From Sesamum alatum (Eukaryota > Streptophyta > Magnoliopsida > Lamiales > Pedaliaceae): a stretch of DNA of 64,000 nt. The notes under the pieces are model-generated. The model searched no databases. It had not been told where the DNA came from and worked only from the letters and a program-made list of their open reading frames with translations. Both the position numbers and the translations under genes were made by a program. Of the stretch, positions 23,661 through 35,275 are shown in pieces. Location of the stretch: positions 19,621,188-19,685,187 of the forward strand of contig JACGWO010000012.1 in the NCBI GenBank assembly GCA_034509735.1. Direction: 5' to 3'. Each line of letters begins with the position of its first letter. The stretch's first letter is position 1.

Positions 23661-23847
23661 TCTATTTTTACTTCTCTTAATTTTCTTGGTATATATTTAT
23701 TTGTATTTCTATTAACTTCCATGCATTACCAAAAATAAGAAACCAACAATTCTGTGACCTTGGCCTTTCGTTTTTCTGGCAATAGTTTTCCGAATAAAAG
23801 TTAGAAGACAATTGGATAAATAAAGCTAATTAATTAAGGACATAAAA

Positions 23848-23848
<1 letters not shown>

Positions 23849-23883
<35 letters not shown>
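23849..23883. repeat. CT microsatellite
   Basis: An uninterrupted run of about 17 CT units. A shorter GA run follows at 24087-24100. Confidence 0.95.
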
Positions 23884-23886
<3 letters not shown>

Positions 23887-24127
23887 CATAATTCATATAT
23901 GTTTTTTCTTTTACATTATATTTTTCTGCTACTCATAAATTAAAGGCAGTTCACATCTCTATTCATATGGTGTGGTCAGTGTGGAGGGCCTCAACTGGAA
24001 ACTGCCCTTTTATATTTAATTAGCTCTGCAAAATATTGTTAGGTTTCTTTTCTTCAACATATGTAAAAAGAAACAAGTCTGCTACGGAGAGAGAGAGAGA
24101 AAGAAATAACTTCGTAATATATATCTA

Positions 24128-26040
24128 CTAGCGTATAGCACGGGTTAATTTAATTCTAATTAAAATTATATTTGATAAGATTTTTTAAATTAAGTGAATG
24201 TCAAATGAAAAATATTTTTAAATAAAATTAACATTTCTTTTTCAGTTATAGTGTATTATATCAATTTTGTGTTATAAAAATTATAAAATATTTATAATCA
24301 TAACAAATATATACAAAGGGATATCTATCAAATTGACTGCTGATATAAGTTGTATTGCATTTTTTCAATCCAAAGGTGATTACCAATAACATAAATATCA
24401 ATATGTATGTCCTCAAATATATTTATATATTTATTTAATTTGTATATATAATGGATATTAAATATATTTATTTTATATATAATGAATATCAATAGAAAAT
24501 ACTTATATGTGTCTTATTAATATAAAGCTATATATACAATATGAAAACATTTTAAGAATTTCACTATTTATGGATGACATTTATATTTTTTTGATTTATC
24601 CTGAATTATTCAATTTGTTGTGCGCATAACTTTTGTCAACTAAATTTATATATTTCTATGATGTTATTTATATTTATAATTTAATATGTTTGTGATGAAA
24701 TTATATGGGTGACAAATTATTAAATTATTATAACAATTAATGATACCAACGTAATTTTGATGAATTTTGATGGATTCAGATTTTTATAAAAATATTAGAA
24801 GAGAAAATGTATCTCACTTTAAAATCAATTGGCGTTTACAATATTTTTAAAGTTATTTTTCGGATATAATGTGAATGAGAGAATAACTTTTTATCTGATA
24901 GGTTTTTTCTAAAAAAATTAAGAAATATTTCTTTTCTCATAATATAAATTAAAAATAATAAATATGACTGAAATTAGTTTTATGCAAAAAGTTTGTCACG
25001 GTAACAAACGGGGAAAATGTTAGTTATTATAATAATAAACATTACATACAAATTTAATGCATGGTATAATTATTATATTTTGGGTAACTTGTGACAACCG
25101 TTTTTTGGGTTGATTAAAATAAAATAATTGACATTATTGAATATTAAATTCTTCTTGCTGACAAATTATGCTTGTAAAGAAATAAATCTAATTATGAGAT
25201 TGATAGAAAATTAGCTAATTAATATGACAATAAAAAAGATCACAAAAGTTTTTTAAGTTTTAAAACTAACAACAACAGCTTATTATGGCTTATCTTACTA
25301 TATATATATATCTTACTTAATTATAAAAATAATTTAAAAATAATAAAATTACTATTATAATAAAAGAAATTCACAGGTGTTCGAACTCATGACCTTTAGA
25401 AATATTTATTATAACAAAAAGAAATCGTAGGGGTTCGAATCCATGACCTCTAGGAATATTTATTATAATAAAGAAATTTAACAGGAATTCGAACCCATGA
25501 CCTCTAGAAATGTTTATTATAATAAAAAGAATTTGGGATTCGAACCCATGACCTCTAGGAATATTTATTATAATAAAGAAATTTAACAGCGATTCGAACC
25601 CATAACTTCCAGGAATGTTTATTATAATAAAAAGAATTCGCAGGGGTTCGAACACATGACCTCCAAGATATTTATTATAATAAAAATAATTAGCAGGGTT
25701 CGAATCCATAACCTCTTGGAATATTTATTAACATAAATAGAATTCGTAGAGTTTCGAACCCTTGACCTCAATGAATATTTATTATAATAAAAGGAATTTG
25801 CAGGGGTTCGAACCTATGACCTCTAGAAATATTTATTAATATAAAAAGAATTTGTAGGGGTTCGAACCCATGACCTCTAAGAATATATATTATAATAAAA
25901 AGAATTCACATGGGTTCGAATCCGTGACCTATAGGAATATTTATCATAATAAAAGAAATTCAAAATTTAAAAAAATTAGAATTTTGATCAAAATTGAAGG
26001 TTTTGGTCAAAGACCGTCTTCAAATATATATATTAATAGA
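24128..26040 (-). mobile_element. Helitron-like element with minisatellite
   Basis: On the minus strand it starts TCTATTAATATATATATTTG after an A and ends ...GTGCTATACGCTAG before a T. This is the A/T insertion site, TC start and CTRR end expected of Helitrons. The 3' hairpin is weak (CGT...ACG). No Rep/helicase gene is present, so it would be non-autonomous. A 54-bp minisatellite occupies 25365-25960. A diverged partial copy of the whole follows at 26041-27657. Confidence 0.5.
25365..25960. repeat. 54-bp minisatellite, array 1
   Basis: Eleven units spaced 49-56 bp. Each unit combines ATATTTATTATAATAAA, GAATTC and GGGGTTCGAACCCATGACC with variation. Because 54 is divisible by three, both strands read as long repetitive open frames (for example 25371-25709). 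These are a by-product of the repeat and not genes. Confidence 0.9.
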
Positions 26041-27657
26041 TTAATAAAAGAGATAGATAGATAGTTGTTTATTTAATTTGTATATATAATGAATATCAAA
26101 TAAATTTATTTTATATATAATGAATATAAATAGAAAATACTTATGTGTCTTATAAATATAAAGTTATATATAACATGAAAACAATTTAAGAATTTCACTA
26201 TTTATGCAAATGCAATATAATGTCATTTACATATTTATACAAATTTACCATATCAAAATTTTACTGAAACTATATATTAAATTGACAAATGAATAGGTAG
26301 TATGACTCACATGATTTTGAATACGCGATTGATCCTTTTTTTCTTAACTACCTTTAAATAGCATTTTGTATCAATGATTAGTTAACAAAATTCTATAATT
26401 TGGATCTTCAGTTCATTTGTCACCAATCCTGTATGTAAAGAATGATGTACAATTATGATAGAAAATTATTAAGCGCTCAAAATTATATAATTGATATTCA
26501 AAATCTATCTTGGTATACTTTTTTATTATTTTATTGATATTCATGATTTTACAATTTTGTGGATGACATTTATATTTTCTTGATTTATCTTGAATTATTT
26601 AATTTGTTGTGTGCATAACTTTTGTCAACTAAATTTATATATTCCTCTGATGATCTTTTTCCTCATAATTTAATATTTTTGTGATGAATTTTTATGGGTG
26701 ACAAATCATTAAATGATTATAACAATTAATGATACCAAACTAATTTTGAATAATTTTGATGGGACTAGATTTTTCACTTGAAAATCAAGTTGGCGTTTAC
26801 AATATCTTTTAAAGTTGTTTTTCGGATATAATGTGAAGGACAGAATAATTTTTTATTTGATAGGGTTTTTCAAAAAAAAAAATTTTTATTTTCTCATAAT
26901 ATAAATTAAAAATAATAAATATGACCGGAATTAGTTTTACATGTGCCACAGTTTCTAGAAATATTTATTATAATAAAAAAAAATTCTCAGGGGTTCGAAT
27001 CCATAATCTCTAGTAATATTTATTATAATAAAAAGAATTCGCAGGAGTTTGAACCCATGATCTCTATGAATCTTTATTATAATAAAAAAAATTCGCAAGG
27101 GTTTGAACTCATAACCTCTAGGAATATTTATTATAATAAAAGGAGTTCGTAGGGGTTCGAACCCATAACCTTTATGAATATTTATTATAATAAAAGGAGT
27201 TCGCAGGGGTTCGAACACATGACCTCTAGGAATATTTATTAAAATTAAAAAAATTCTCAGGGGTTCGACCCCATGACCTTGAGGAATATTTATTATAATA
27301 AAAGGAGTTCGCAGGGGCTTGAACCCATGACGTCTAGGAATATTTATTATAATAAAAAGAATTCGAAAGGGTTGGAACCCTTGACCTTTAAGAATATTTA
27401 TTATGATAACAAGAATTCATTGGGGTTCGAACCTATAACCTCTAGAAATATTTATTATAATAAAAAAATTTGCAGGGGTTCGAACTCATGACCTCTAAGA
27501 ATATATATTATGATAAAAAGAATTCACAGGGGTTCGAACCCCTGACCTCTAGGAATATTTTATATAATAAAAAAAATTTAAAATTCTAGAAAATTAGAAT
27601 TTTGGTCAAAATTAAAATATTTTGTCAAAAGACCGCCTTCAAATATATATTAATAGA
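26041..27657 (-). mobile_element. Second, 3'-truncated copy of the Helitron-like unit
   Basis: Repeats in order the segments of the first copy: the block at 24430-24570 recurs from about 26067, 24577-24660 from about 26569, 24830-24960 from about 26785, then a second minisatellite array and the terminal block with GACCGCCTTCAAATATAT. Its 5' terminus TCTATTAATATATATTTG on the minus strand ends at 27657 after an A. No 3' CTRR end of its own is visible. Confidence 0.5.
26950..27570. repeat. 54-bp minisatellite, array 2
   Basis: Again eleven units at an average spacing of 53.9 bp, same unit as array 1. Units differ from each other by several bases, so neither array is freshly amplified. Confidence 0.9.
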
Positions 27658-27666
27658 TAGATACTA

Positions 27667-27986
27667 TCTATACTATTATATTAAGGGAGAGCACCTCTTT
27701 AGTATCTTTTCCAAATTTGGTCTGTCAAGTTTTTATTATTATTATTTTATTAATTTTATTCTATTTTCTTAAGTTCTTATTTTTCTCTATCCTTTCAACT
27801 TCTCATTTTCTTTGTTCTCAAGTTCCACATCTTTTTTTCTTCTCCTATTTTTCTTCAATATTTTTCATAATTTTTTTATATTTTTTAATATCTTATTTAT
27901 TTAATTAATATATATTTAAAATAATAATTATTTTTAAAATTTTAAATTAATTTTGCACACACATTTGAGTGTGCCACATGTACTAA
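27667..27986 (+). mobile_element. Short non-autonomous Helitron
   Basis: 320 bp starting TCTATACTATTATATTAAGG after an A. It ends with the hairpin GCACACACATTTGAGTGTGC (6-bp stems), then CACATGTA, CTAA and a following T. TC start, 3' hairpin about eight bases from CTRR, and A/T insertion site are the standard Helitron marks. It lies nine bases from the opposite-facing 5' end at 27657. A related copy is at 34237-34496. Confidence 0.7.
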
Positions 27987-29445
27987 TATATATATGGAAT
28001 AATTTGAGAGAGAAAAAAATTATACTTGTGAATTTATTGAAAATATGAAAGAAACATAAAATAGTAGGTGTAGAGAAAAAAAAATTATAATTATAAAATT
28101 ATTAAAATTATTATTTTACAAAAAAATTCAAAAAAAATAAATTAACGAATAAATATGAATATTCAAAAGTTATTACGCGAAAACGATTTTCCTTTGTAGT
28201 AGTGCAGGTGACAAGTTATATTATTATAACTATATTTAAAATTTATGATTTTCCACCGACGCGCACGGCACATTTTTCACGCGCTCCACCTAATACAGCA
28301 TTCAATAGCTGTACGTACACGGTTAACATGTGATGTGACACGCCTTTACAATATATTTTTTTTCTTTTTTTCTTTTTGGGTATGCTACAAATTAACTTTT
28401 ACTTCATTTTTAAATTATAACTTAAATAATAATAATAATAATAATAATAAGACATAAATTGTTAAACAAATCTTACCTAAATAATAAAATTGAAACCTCA
28501 AAATATTTCATTTAATAAAACAAATTTTGAGGCCAGTTCGCGTTGACTCAATTAATAAAATAGCTCAAAAACTTCACTGATGTGAAGTTGTGTTGGTGAA
28601 TAATTGCAAGTATTTGCGCAAAAGACGTGTAGTTACAAAATTTAATACAAAATCACTGATATATTTAATTAATTTTCAATGTTTGTATTGTTCTTATTTT
28701 CTAAAAAAGAAATTGTAGTGATTACAATTGTGTATTAACCATAAAATTGGCTAAGGTTTCTTTTTATGTTTTTCTTTTGGAGTAGAACGCTGAACTATTA
28801 TTTATTTTGAATAAATCGATTATAATCATTCATATCAAATATTTCATATCTAATAACTTACCAATAACTTTATAATCTATGTTAATCACTTACTGTTAAG
28901 TAGAACAATATTTAGGTTCGAATCCATAACCAGTCATGGAGTCTCAAATTCGTCGATTAAGCTAGACCTCTTCGGCAAAAGAAGGAAATGCTAGTTAATT
29001 GACATAATTATATGCCAAACTATTTTGGGTGGCCAATTAATTACGAGATTAAAACCGCAAACTTCTGCAATTAATGGCATATGCAAGTCAACCACAAGTA
29101 GGCCAAAGATTACTTATTCAATGGTTTTTCTGTTCTTGAAATTTAACATCATATCTTCTCAGGAATTCGTATTAATTGAGACTTTAATTACCAAAAAATG
29201 ATTATAAGTTTTGAGAAATTCGAAGTAAAATTATTATACGATAATATGATTTTGTATCCGAATTTCAACAGTGAATTTCAATTAATATATACGAGAATTA
29301 AAAATTCCTAATACTTCCTAATAACAATCATATACCAAAACCAATAGACAAAATTCAAATCAAACTCAAAAAGGGAAAAAAAATGAAATAATTTTTTTAG
29401 AACAAAAAAATATATATATGCTCACACCTTTCGCATGAATTTTCC
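27987..29445. other. Intergenic with AAT microsatellite
   Basis: AT-rich, no gene. An AAT repeat of about nine units lies at 28425-28451. The part next to 29446 must contain the NHL gene's 3' untranslated region. Confidence 0.5.
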
Positions 29446-30228
29446 TCAAACTGTCCAATTGATGATCTTAATTCTCGGATCGACCTTGCACTTCACGTTG
29501 GAAGTCGTGGCAGTCGTCGCCGTTTTGCCGGTGGGGATTGAAATCTTAATTCCGTCGCAAGTAACCCTGATTTTGAGCTTCTTTGTTTTGATTTTCCCGA
29601 TTTGCGCCTTCACTTTGGTTTCCAATTGAATCTGAAGCGGCAAATTCCTGCTCCTGAAGCTAGATTTCAGCGCCGAAATATCGGTTCCGTCGGGAAACGG
29701 AGAATTGGAGCTCGAAATGACGGTTCTCAAGCTAGTGACGTTCTTCCTACCGTGTGTGAAGCTAGGAAAAGATCCGTCGCCGATGTCAACATCGCCGGAG
29801 AGTATCTTCACCGAGATTTGGTCGTAGAAGAAGGTAATTTTGCTATTACGGTTACGCGCGATGAGAGTGACGTTGAAGGAGGAGGTGAAAGCTGTGTCGG
29901 TGAGGTTGAATTTGGAGAGCTGAAGAGAGGCGACGGAGAACGAAGGTCGGTAAGGGCGGTAGAGCACATAAAAAACCGCGCCGGCGATAGCGGCGAGTAG
30001 GAGGAGGAGAAGAATCACTAGAGTCGTCCAGAGGCAGCAAGAGCAGCAACAACCTCTGCGGTGTCTCCGCCGCACCGGAGGACGCGGACGGTAGGCTGGA
30101 CGAGTGGTGTTGTATAGCTGCGCTTTATTTGCCGGGAATGCTGGATTACCGCCGCCGTTAACTGCTGCCGGTGCCGCGGTGCCGCCATTGGCGGTTGGCT
30201 TCGCTGATGGGTACACTTTGTCTGTCAT
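29446..30228 (-). CDS. NHL13-like protein (NDR1/HIN1-like, LEA-2 family)
   Basis: Intact single-exon gene for 260 residues. The N-terminus (1-58) is cytosolic and low-complexity, ending in a basic stretch RRRHRR. A cysteine cluster GCCCSCC (59-65) precedes one membrane span, about residues 67-90 (TTLVILLLLLLAAIAGAVFY). The rest (about 95-250) is a LEA-2/WHy-type domain with FNLTDTAF, SFNVTLIARNRN and the family's late KVKAQIGK and RVTCDGIKI strands, and several N-x-T/S sites. MTDKVYPSAKP and the GKTAT..NVKCKVD tail resemble Arabidopsis NHL13 (At2g27080) and At5g21130. Known members sit at the plasma membrane, and NHL13 takes part in pathogen-triggered immunity, so that role is inferred here. 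The start is the first ATG after a CT-rich leader. Confidence 0.95.
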   Translation of the reverse strand: MTDKVYPSAKPTANGGTAAPAAVNGGGNPAFPANKAQLYNTTRPAYRPRPPVRRRHRRGCCCSCCLWTTLVILLLLLLAAIAGAVFYVLYRPYRPSFSVASLQLSKFNLTDTAFTSSFNVTLIARNRNSKITFFYDQISVKILSGDVDIGDGSFPSFTHGRKNVTSLRTVISSSNSPFPDGTDISALKSSFRSRNLPLQIQLETKVKAQIGKIKTKKLKIRVTCDGIKISIPTGKTATTATTSNVKCKVDPRIKIINWTV

Positions 30229-30322
30229 GTGTAGAGAGAGAAAATGGGTCGGTGTTTTTTAGAGAGAGAAAGACAGAGGGAAGAGAAGGTTTTGGAAGAA
30301 TATAAGAAGAGTTTAGAGTGAT

Positions 30323-30340
30323 GAGAGAGAGAGAGAGAGG
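30323..30340 (-). promoter_or_regulatory. CT-rich tract upstream of the NHL gene
   Basis: On the coding strand this is a run of CT dinucleotides about 95 bases before the ATG. Pyrimidine patches of this kind are common in plant promoters and leaders. I see no convincing TATA box; TTATATTC near 30300 is the best candidate. Confidence 0.4.
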
Positions 30341-30935
30341 AACTGCTTAACTAATGCCTAATTACAATTAATGACTAATACTGTTTGAACTGAAAACCGA
30401 ATCACATTACTAATTTATTGAACTAACCAACATTACAAAAAATTAAACAATCATATTTTGGTGGGATTCGAATTCAAAAATGACAGCACATTAACTTCGT
30501 CCCTAAAATAAAAAGGAATTTGACGAAAATTTACTTCAAAAATCTTATAAAATATTTTTAAAATTTTATAAGACATCTGATTTTATTTTAAAAAGATTAT
30601 TGTTTTAATAAAATAAGATCATGTAACTTATAAAATGTTAATTTGATCAACTAGAACTTTAAGAAAATTATTAAGATTTTAAAAGTATTTTAAGTTCTTG
30701 AACTTTCAATTTTGAATTATATTTTATAGTATTGTGATTGATTTTAAATCTATTTAATATGAAGTCATTTGAAATTCTTACTTCAAGTTCTCCCCTCTAA
30801 TTCAAATCCTTTCATTCAGATGCAGCTTTAATAAAAATCATACGAGGTTTAATCTAGTAATTATAATTATATTTATAATAAATGAGTTTAAAAAAATATT
30901 CTTTTTCAAAAATATATATAGAAAAAGAAGGGTGA

Positions 30936-31372
30936 ATTATAATGACCTCTCATGAGATTTGGCATAATTACGGATGTCCTCTTATTTTTTCAAAAATTGC
31001 AAATACCTCACTTAAGGTTTATGACTGTCTAACAAATAACTCATTTTCATCCATTTTTGTGAGTGAACCGACTAAAATATCTTTATGTAAATTGAATTAT
31101 TTTAATTAATTTTTAAAAAAATTTGATTGTTTTTTTGGGATTAAAATGCACAGGGAAGGGATTTCTAACGTTTTTTACTCAGATGAGTCAAAATGTATTT
31201 TGCATCGGCTGATTTTTCTGCAATTTTTTTTAAAAAAAATCTAAGGACAAAAATGTCCAATTCCAAGTCTTTAGTTAGAAATTACAGACCTCAAGGGGTA
31301 TTTATAATTTTTTTAAAAATATAAATATATGTAATTATGCCAAACTTTAGAGAAGGTTATGGTAATTCAACC
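30936..31372. repeat. MITE-like element, family 2, copy 1
   Basis: Shares with 35276-35702 the phrases 'GGCATAATTA', 'GTCTAACAAATAA', 'CATTTCCATCCATTTTT-like' and 'AATTATGCCAAA'. Its two ends are imperfect inverted repeats. Sits directly beside family 1 copy 2. Confidence 0.55.
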
Positions 31373-31382
31373 AAAAAAAAGA

Positions 31383-31914
31383 AGGGATAATTACACTCCC
31401 CTACCCTGAGGTTTGGTGTAATTACACGTAGACCTCCTGTGGTTTGGAAAATTGTATTTAGTACCCCTGAAATTTGCTTTTGTCTAACAAATAGGTCCTT
31501 ATGTTAGTTAAAATTCACCGAATTCGTTGATATTAACAAAAAAATTGAATGAAAATCGATATTTGCCCTCAATTGACTTATTAATCACTTAATGCAGGCT
31601 AAACAAATATTTTATGACTAAATTACCCTTATAACGGTGAAGATATGTCTCCTCTCATGTATTAACATGTGACAATATATAAGGGCAGTTTGGTCATAAA
31701 AAGATTTGTTTGACCTACAATAAGTCAGTAATAACTAAATCGATGGTAAATCTCACCTTTACTTCAATTTTTTTGCTAATATCAACAAATTCAGTGAATT
31801 TTGACTGACGAAGCCAGAAGCAAATCTTAGGAATAGTAGAGGTAATTTTTCATAACACAAAAAATTTGTGTGTAATTATATCAAATTTCAGGAGATAGGG
31901 ATGTAATTATCCTA
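31383..31914. repeat. MITE-like element, family 1, copy 2
   Basis: About 530 bp with inverted ends: GGGATAATTACACTCCCCTA at the left and the mirror AGGGATGTAATTATCC at the right. Collinear with 23139-23620. No coding capacity and no certain target duplication. Confidence 0.65.
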
Positions 31915-32499
31915 TAAATGAAATAGGAATTGAAACGTGAGTACATGTTCTTTGCGTGTAGGAAGGAGTATCTTATTTGGAGGGGAAAGAAGATGTTGCC
32001 AGCTCACCTGCTGCTGCCTATCTATGCCCATTGACTAATTTATACGCTGTTGTGGACAACCATTGCCTGCCGCTGCCGGTGGTCGGTCCATTTTATTTTA
32101 TCATTTTCTATTAACCTCATAATTATCTAAGTTCTAATTTTATTATTAAATATAATTCATTATATTATTGGATACATTCAAATATTAAATGTTGGTAAAG
32201 TACTTTATAAATATTTGAAATTTTCAAAGATGTTGTAGATTATTGTTAGTTATTCTTTTTTAAGAAAAAATAGCTTGTAAGAGCTAGTAAAAGAAATTAT
32301 GAATTCATAAGTTCTTTTATTTTTTTATAAAGAAAAAAGGAGTTTGTAATTTGTTTTAATTTTAACAAGTTCCTTTAATTTTTATCATATTAATTTAATT
32401 ATCTTATTTTAAAATTTTAAGAGTTTATTTTCTGAATAATATATAACTGTTCACACAAATTTTGAGTTTAAAAAAAAAATTGAATAAGAAAGAGTTACA
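31915..32499. other. Intergenic
   Basis: AT-rich; no gene, repeat copy or RNA recognised. Confidence 0.5.
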
Positions 32500-33020
32500 A
32501 TATCTAGAAGTGATGATCGTCCACTAGTTCATCTCTTTAAGTGTCGATTCAAGGGCAGACACTTGTTTTTAAATCAGATGTGTAATCTCCTTCGAACTTT
32601 ATGGAGCAAATCAAGTGTTACCTTGAAGTGTGGTATGAAATCTTGCAGATTTTATACTTAGGAAGACGCGGAACCTTTGCAATTGCCAAATTTTGTCGTA
32701 ACATAAAGTCTTTGGACTTGTTTCGCTGTGGATTTGTGTGTGCCTTCTTTTTTTTCTATTTTTTTTTTACCTATGACACACTTACTAACGCACGCTCTCA
32801 ATAGGTTTGAACACAATATCTCCATAATAAAATATTAAACCCCAAATCATTGTAGCGTTCCCCAAGGGACGATTTGTTGTGTGCATGTTGTAGTCTTGTG
32901 TGTGTATATAGTTGTGTGCTAGATGCCTCTTTTTATAGGTATGAGCAGGGTTTTGGCTTTATAGCTCATTTCTATTGGGCTCGAACATTATAGACTCTAA
33001 CATAGATCAGATTTCTAACA
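32500..33020 (-). repeat. Possible solo LTR-like segment
   Basis: On the minus strand it begins TGTTAGAAATCTGATC at 33020 and has a TATA-like ACCTATAAAAAGAGG at about 32930. Base composition is higher in GC than the surroundings. This looks like an LTR with a promoter, but I could not find its other end, a partner copy or a target duplication. The 67-codon frame at 32601-32804 has no supporting features. Confidence 0.3.
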
Positions 33021-34236
33021 GTTATTCTTGAACATACTTCGGCTCAATTATTCAATCCAAAATGGAACAACAATCTCATATTTTATCTTGGATCAATCTA
33101 TCACAAGTGAATAAACTCAAATTTAATATGGGATTATTGCTATTTCATCATTTTGAAAGTATATGAAGCTCAAAGTTAGTACGAACTTTAACCGAAACCC
33201 AATTATTAACCAATTATTTATTCCAAAAATGATTTGTCAACAATAACATCTTATAAGTTTCCAAAACATTATATGCCGCATATCAGCTTACAAACTTTTT
33301 AGCCAAAACCCCCACAAATACACAATAAAAAATGCATTCAAAAAGACAAATAACTAAGAAATTGCAATGACAATAAACATACATCCACATTTATGAAACT
33401 CGAACCTATAATTTAAGGATTCTCTTATATAAAGAGAAATTCTAATCTATCCCAAGTGAACTAATTAGATGACAAATATATTTCACTTATCATAAAATTG
33501 TCTCAATTTGATGTTACACTGATCAGACCTGATTTAAGTTTTAAAAAAAATCCTCATACGTGTAGATTGAGTATAAAGAATCAAATGGCGCGGGTTAATA
33601 CTATGCCAGTTGTTGTAATAAATAAAATTCACTGCATAGTAATGGAATTTAAATTGTGCTAATATAACACAATTCACATTATTAATTGCTTTCAAATTCA
33701 AATCATATAAAAATAAAATAAAGTTAGAATAATTAATTTTGTCACTTGAACAATGAGTCCCAAACTATGCTTAGACAAAGGACAAGGCCATATTGTCTGT
33801 TTGGAAACACACCACATCAAGAATTGGTGTTTGAGAAATTAAAATGGGGAAAGGAACCCCACACCTATCATCACCTAATCAACATCATTGTTGTTGTTGT
33901 TTTTTTTTTCTTTTTTTTTTATGCAACTCGTTGTAATATTCAATGCATTTAATTTATAAATTGATTCAATATTTTAATAATTCAGATCAATGAATATATA
34001 TAAATGAAATAAAGAAACAACAAATCATTAGAAAAATATACATATACGTATATTTACAAGACTCAAATTCACAATATTTTAATCGTGAAGTCTTGACCTT
34101 AGCAATCAAGTATAATCTCGTTCGTCTTATCAAGATCACTGTTGCTTTGCATTTATCCAAACAATCATTGGTAGAATTAAATAAAATGGGCCTATTGGAT
34201 TTCATTTCTGTCTCATGGTTCCTACTTTTATGATTA
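33021..34236. other. Intergenic
   Basis: No gene recognised. Contains poly-T/GTT runs near 33887-33920 only. Confidence 0.5.
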
Positions 34237-34496
34237 TTAGTACATGTAGTACACTTAAATATGTTTGCAAAATTAATTAAAAATATATTAATTAGATAAA
34301 TAAAATATTAAAAAAATGAGAAAATATTGAAGAAAAATGGGAGAAGAAAAGGGATGTGGAAATTGAAAGGAGAGAGAAAAATGGGAAATTTGATAAGAGA
34401 GAGAAAAAAATTAACAAAATAGTATAAATAATAAAAAATTGACAGACTATAAAATTGAAGACACCAATAGAGTACTCTCCAAGTATATATTATAGA
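34237..34496 (-). mobile_element. Short Helitron, second copy of the 27667 family
   Basis: On the minus strand it starts TCTATAATATATACTTGGAG after an A and ends ACTACATGTACTAA before a T. Its interior shares CTGTCAA plus TTATTATT-rich sequence and the CACATGTACTAA-type end with 27667-27986. The 3' hairpin is decayed. Confidence 0.55.
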
Positions 34497-34579
34497 TTAG
34501 TGGTTAATCACACCTAATTAGTACATTAATCTTTAATTAAGCTTTCTATTATATGCACCCTCCAGTATTTGGGAGATCA

Positions 34580-34872
34580 TCTATACTATTATATAAAAGA
34601 AACCTCATTTTTACTCACAAATAGCGGTTAATGACACCGCCGCACCATTTTTTTGTGTTGTCAGAAATAACCCTCAACTGATAAGATAACTATTTTATTC
34701 AACTTTTCAAATTTTATATTAATTGATAAATTAGTTTTTTCTTTCTTTTCTTTTTTTTTTTTTAATAATGTGATGTATTAGTTGATATATTTTACTTTTA
34801 TTTATAATATATTTTAAAGTAAAAAAATTTATTTGTTATATGCACGCAGAAATGGCGTGCTACGATAGCTAA
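34580..34872 (+). mobile_element. Short non-autonomous Helitron, different family
   Basis: Starts TCTATACTATTATATAAAAG after an A. Ends with the hairpin GCACGCAGAAATGGCGTGC (6-bp stems), TACGATAG, CTAA, then T. Total 293 bp. It faces away from the Helitron at 34237-34496, their 5' ends 83 bases apart. Confidence 0.7.
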
Positions 34873-35275
34873 TTTTTAATAAAATTCTGCTTACAAAATG
34901 CACCATTCTTATTTTGACCTTTCTTATTTATTTTTTTTCTTTTCTCTTTCTAAATTTTATAATTCGAGCTCTATATTTGAAATAATTTTGTAAAAATATA
35001 AGATGAATTGAGCTTCACTCACGCTCGAAACAACTAACTTTTTAATCAAATCTTGCTCGAGCTGAGCTTTTTAGCACGAGCCTTCTAGTCAAATTCAATT
35101 CAAATTTAATTCGACTCGTTGTCATCTCTGCATAACTCAAAGTAGCATATAGAAAAGATGGCTTTTACATTTATTACTAGATGGCTTTTTTTTTTTGGTC
35201 TCAAAGTCACTCTTTAACATCTTAAACTTGAGGTCTCACAACTGCACCACTTGTTTTTTGTGGCTCATAAATTTT

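Noticed and set aside
25371..27491. Long open frames in the 54-bp arrays, read as an 18-residue repeat protein on either strand
   Set aside because: The repeat length is divisible by three, so open frames arise on both strands automatically. There is no start context, flanking exon or conserved coding pattern.
25380..27531. tRNA genes suggested by many GGTTCGAAYCC sequences
   Set aside because: No A box, acceptor stem or cloverleaf can be built around any of them; they are part of a minisatellite.
25365..27570. CRISPR array
   Set aside because: Units are degenerate and tandem without unique spacers, and the DNA is a plant nuclear sequence without cas genes.
29435..30000. Plus-strand frames opposite the NHL gene
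   Set aside because: They mirror a clearly conserved minus-strand protein and have no motifs of their own.
32500..33020. Endogenous viral sequence
   Set aside because: No movement, coat or reverse-transcriptase motif is visible; LTR-like features explain it better, though weakly.
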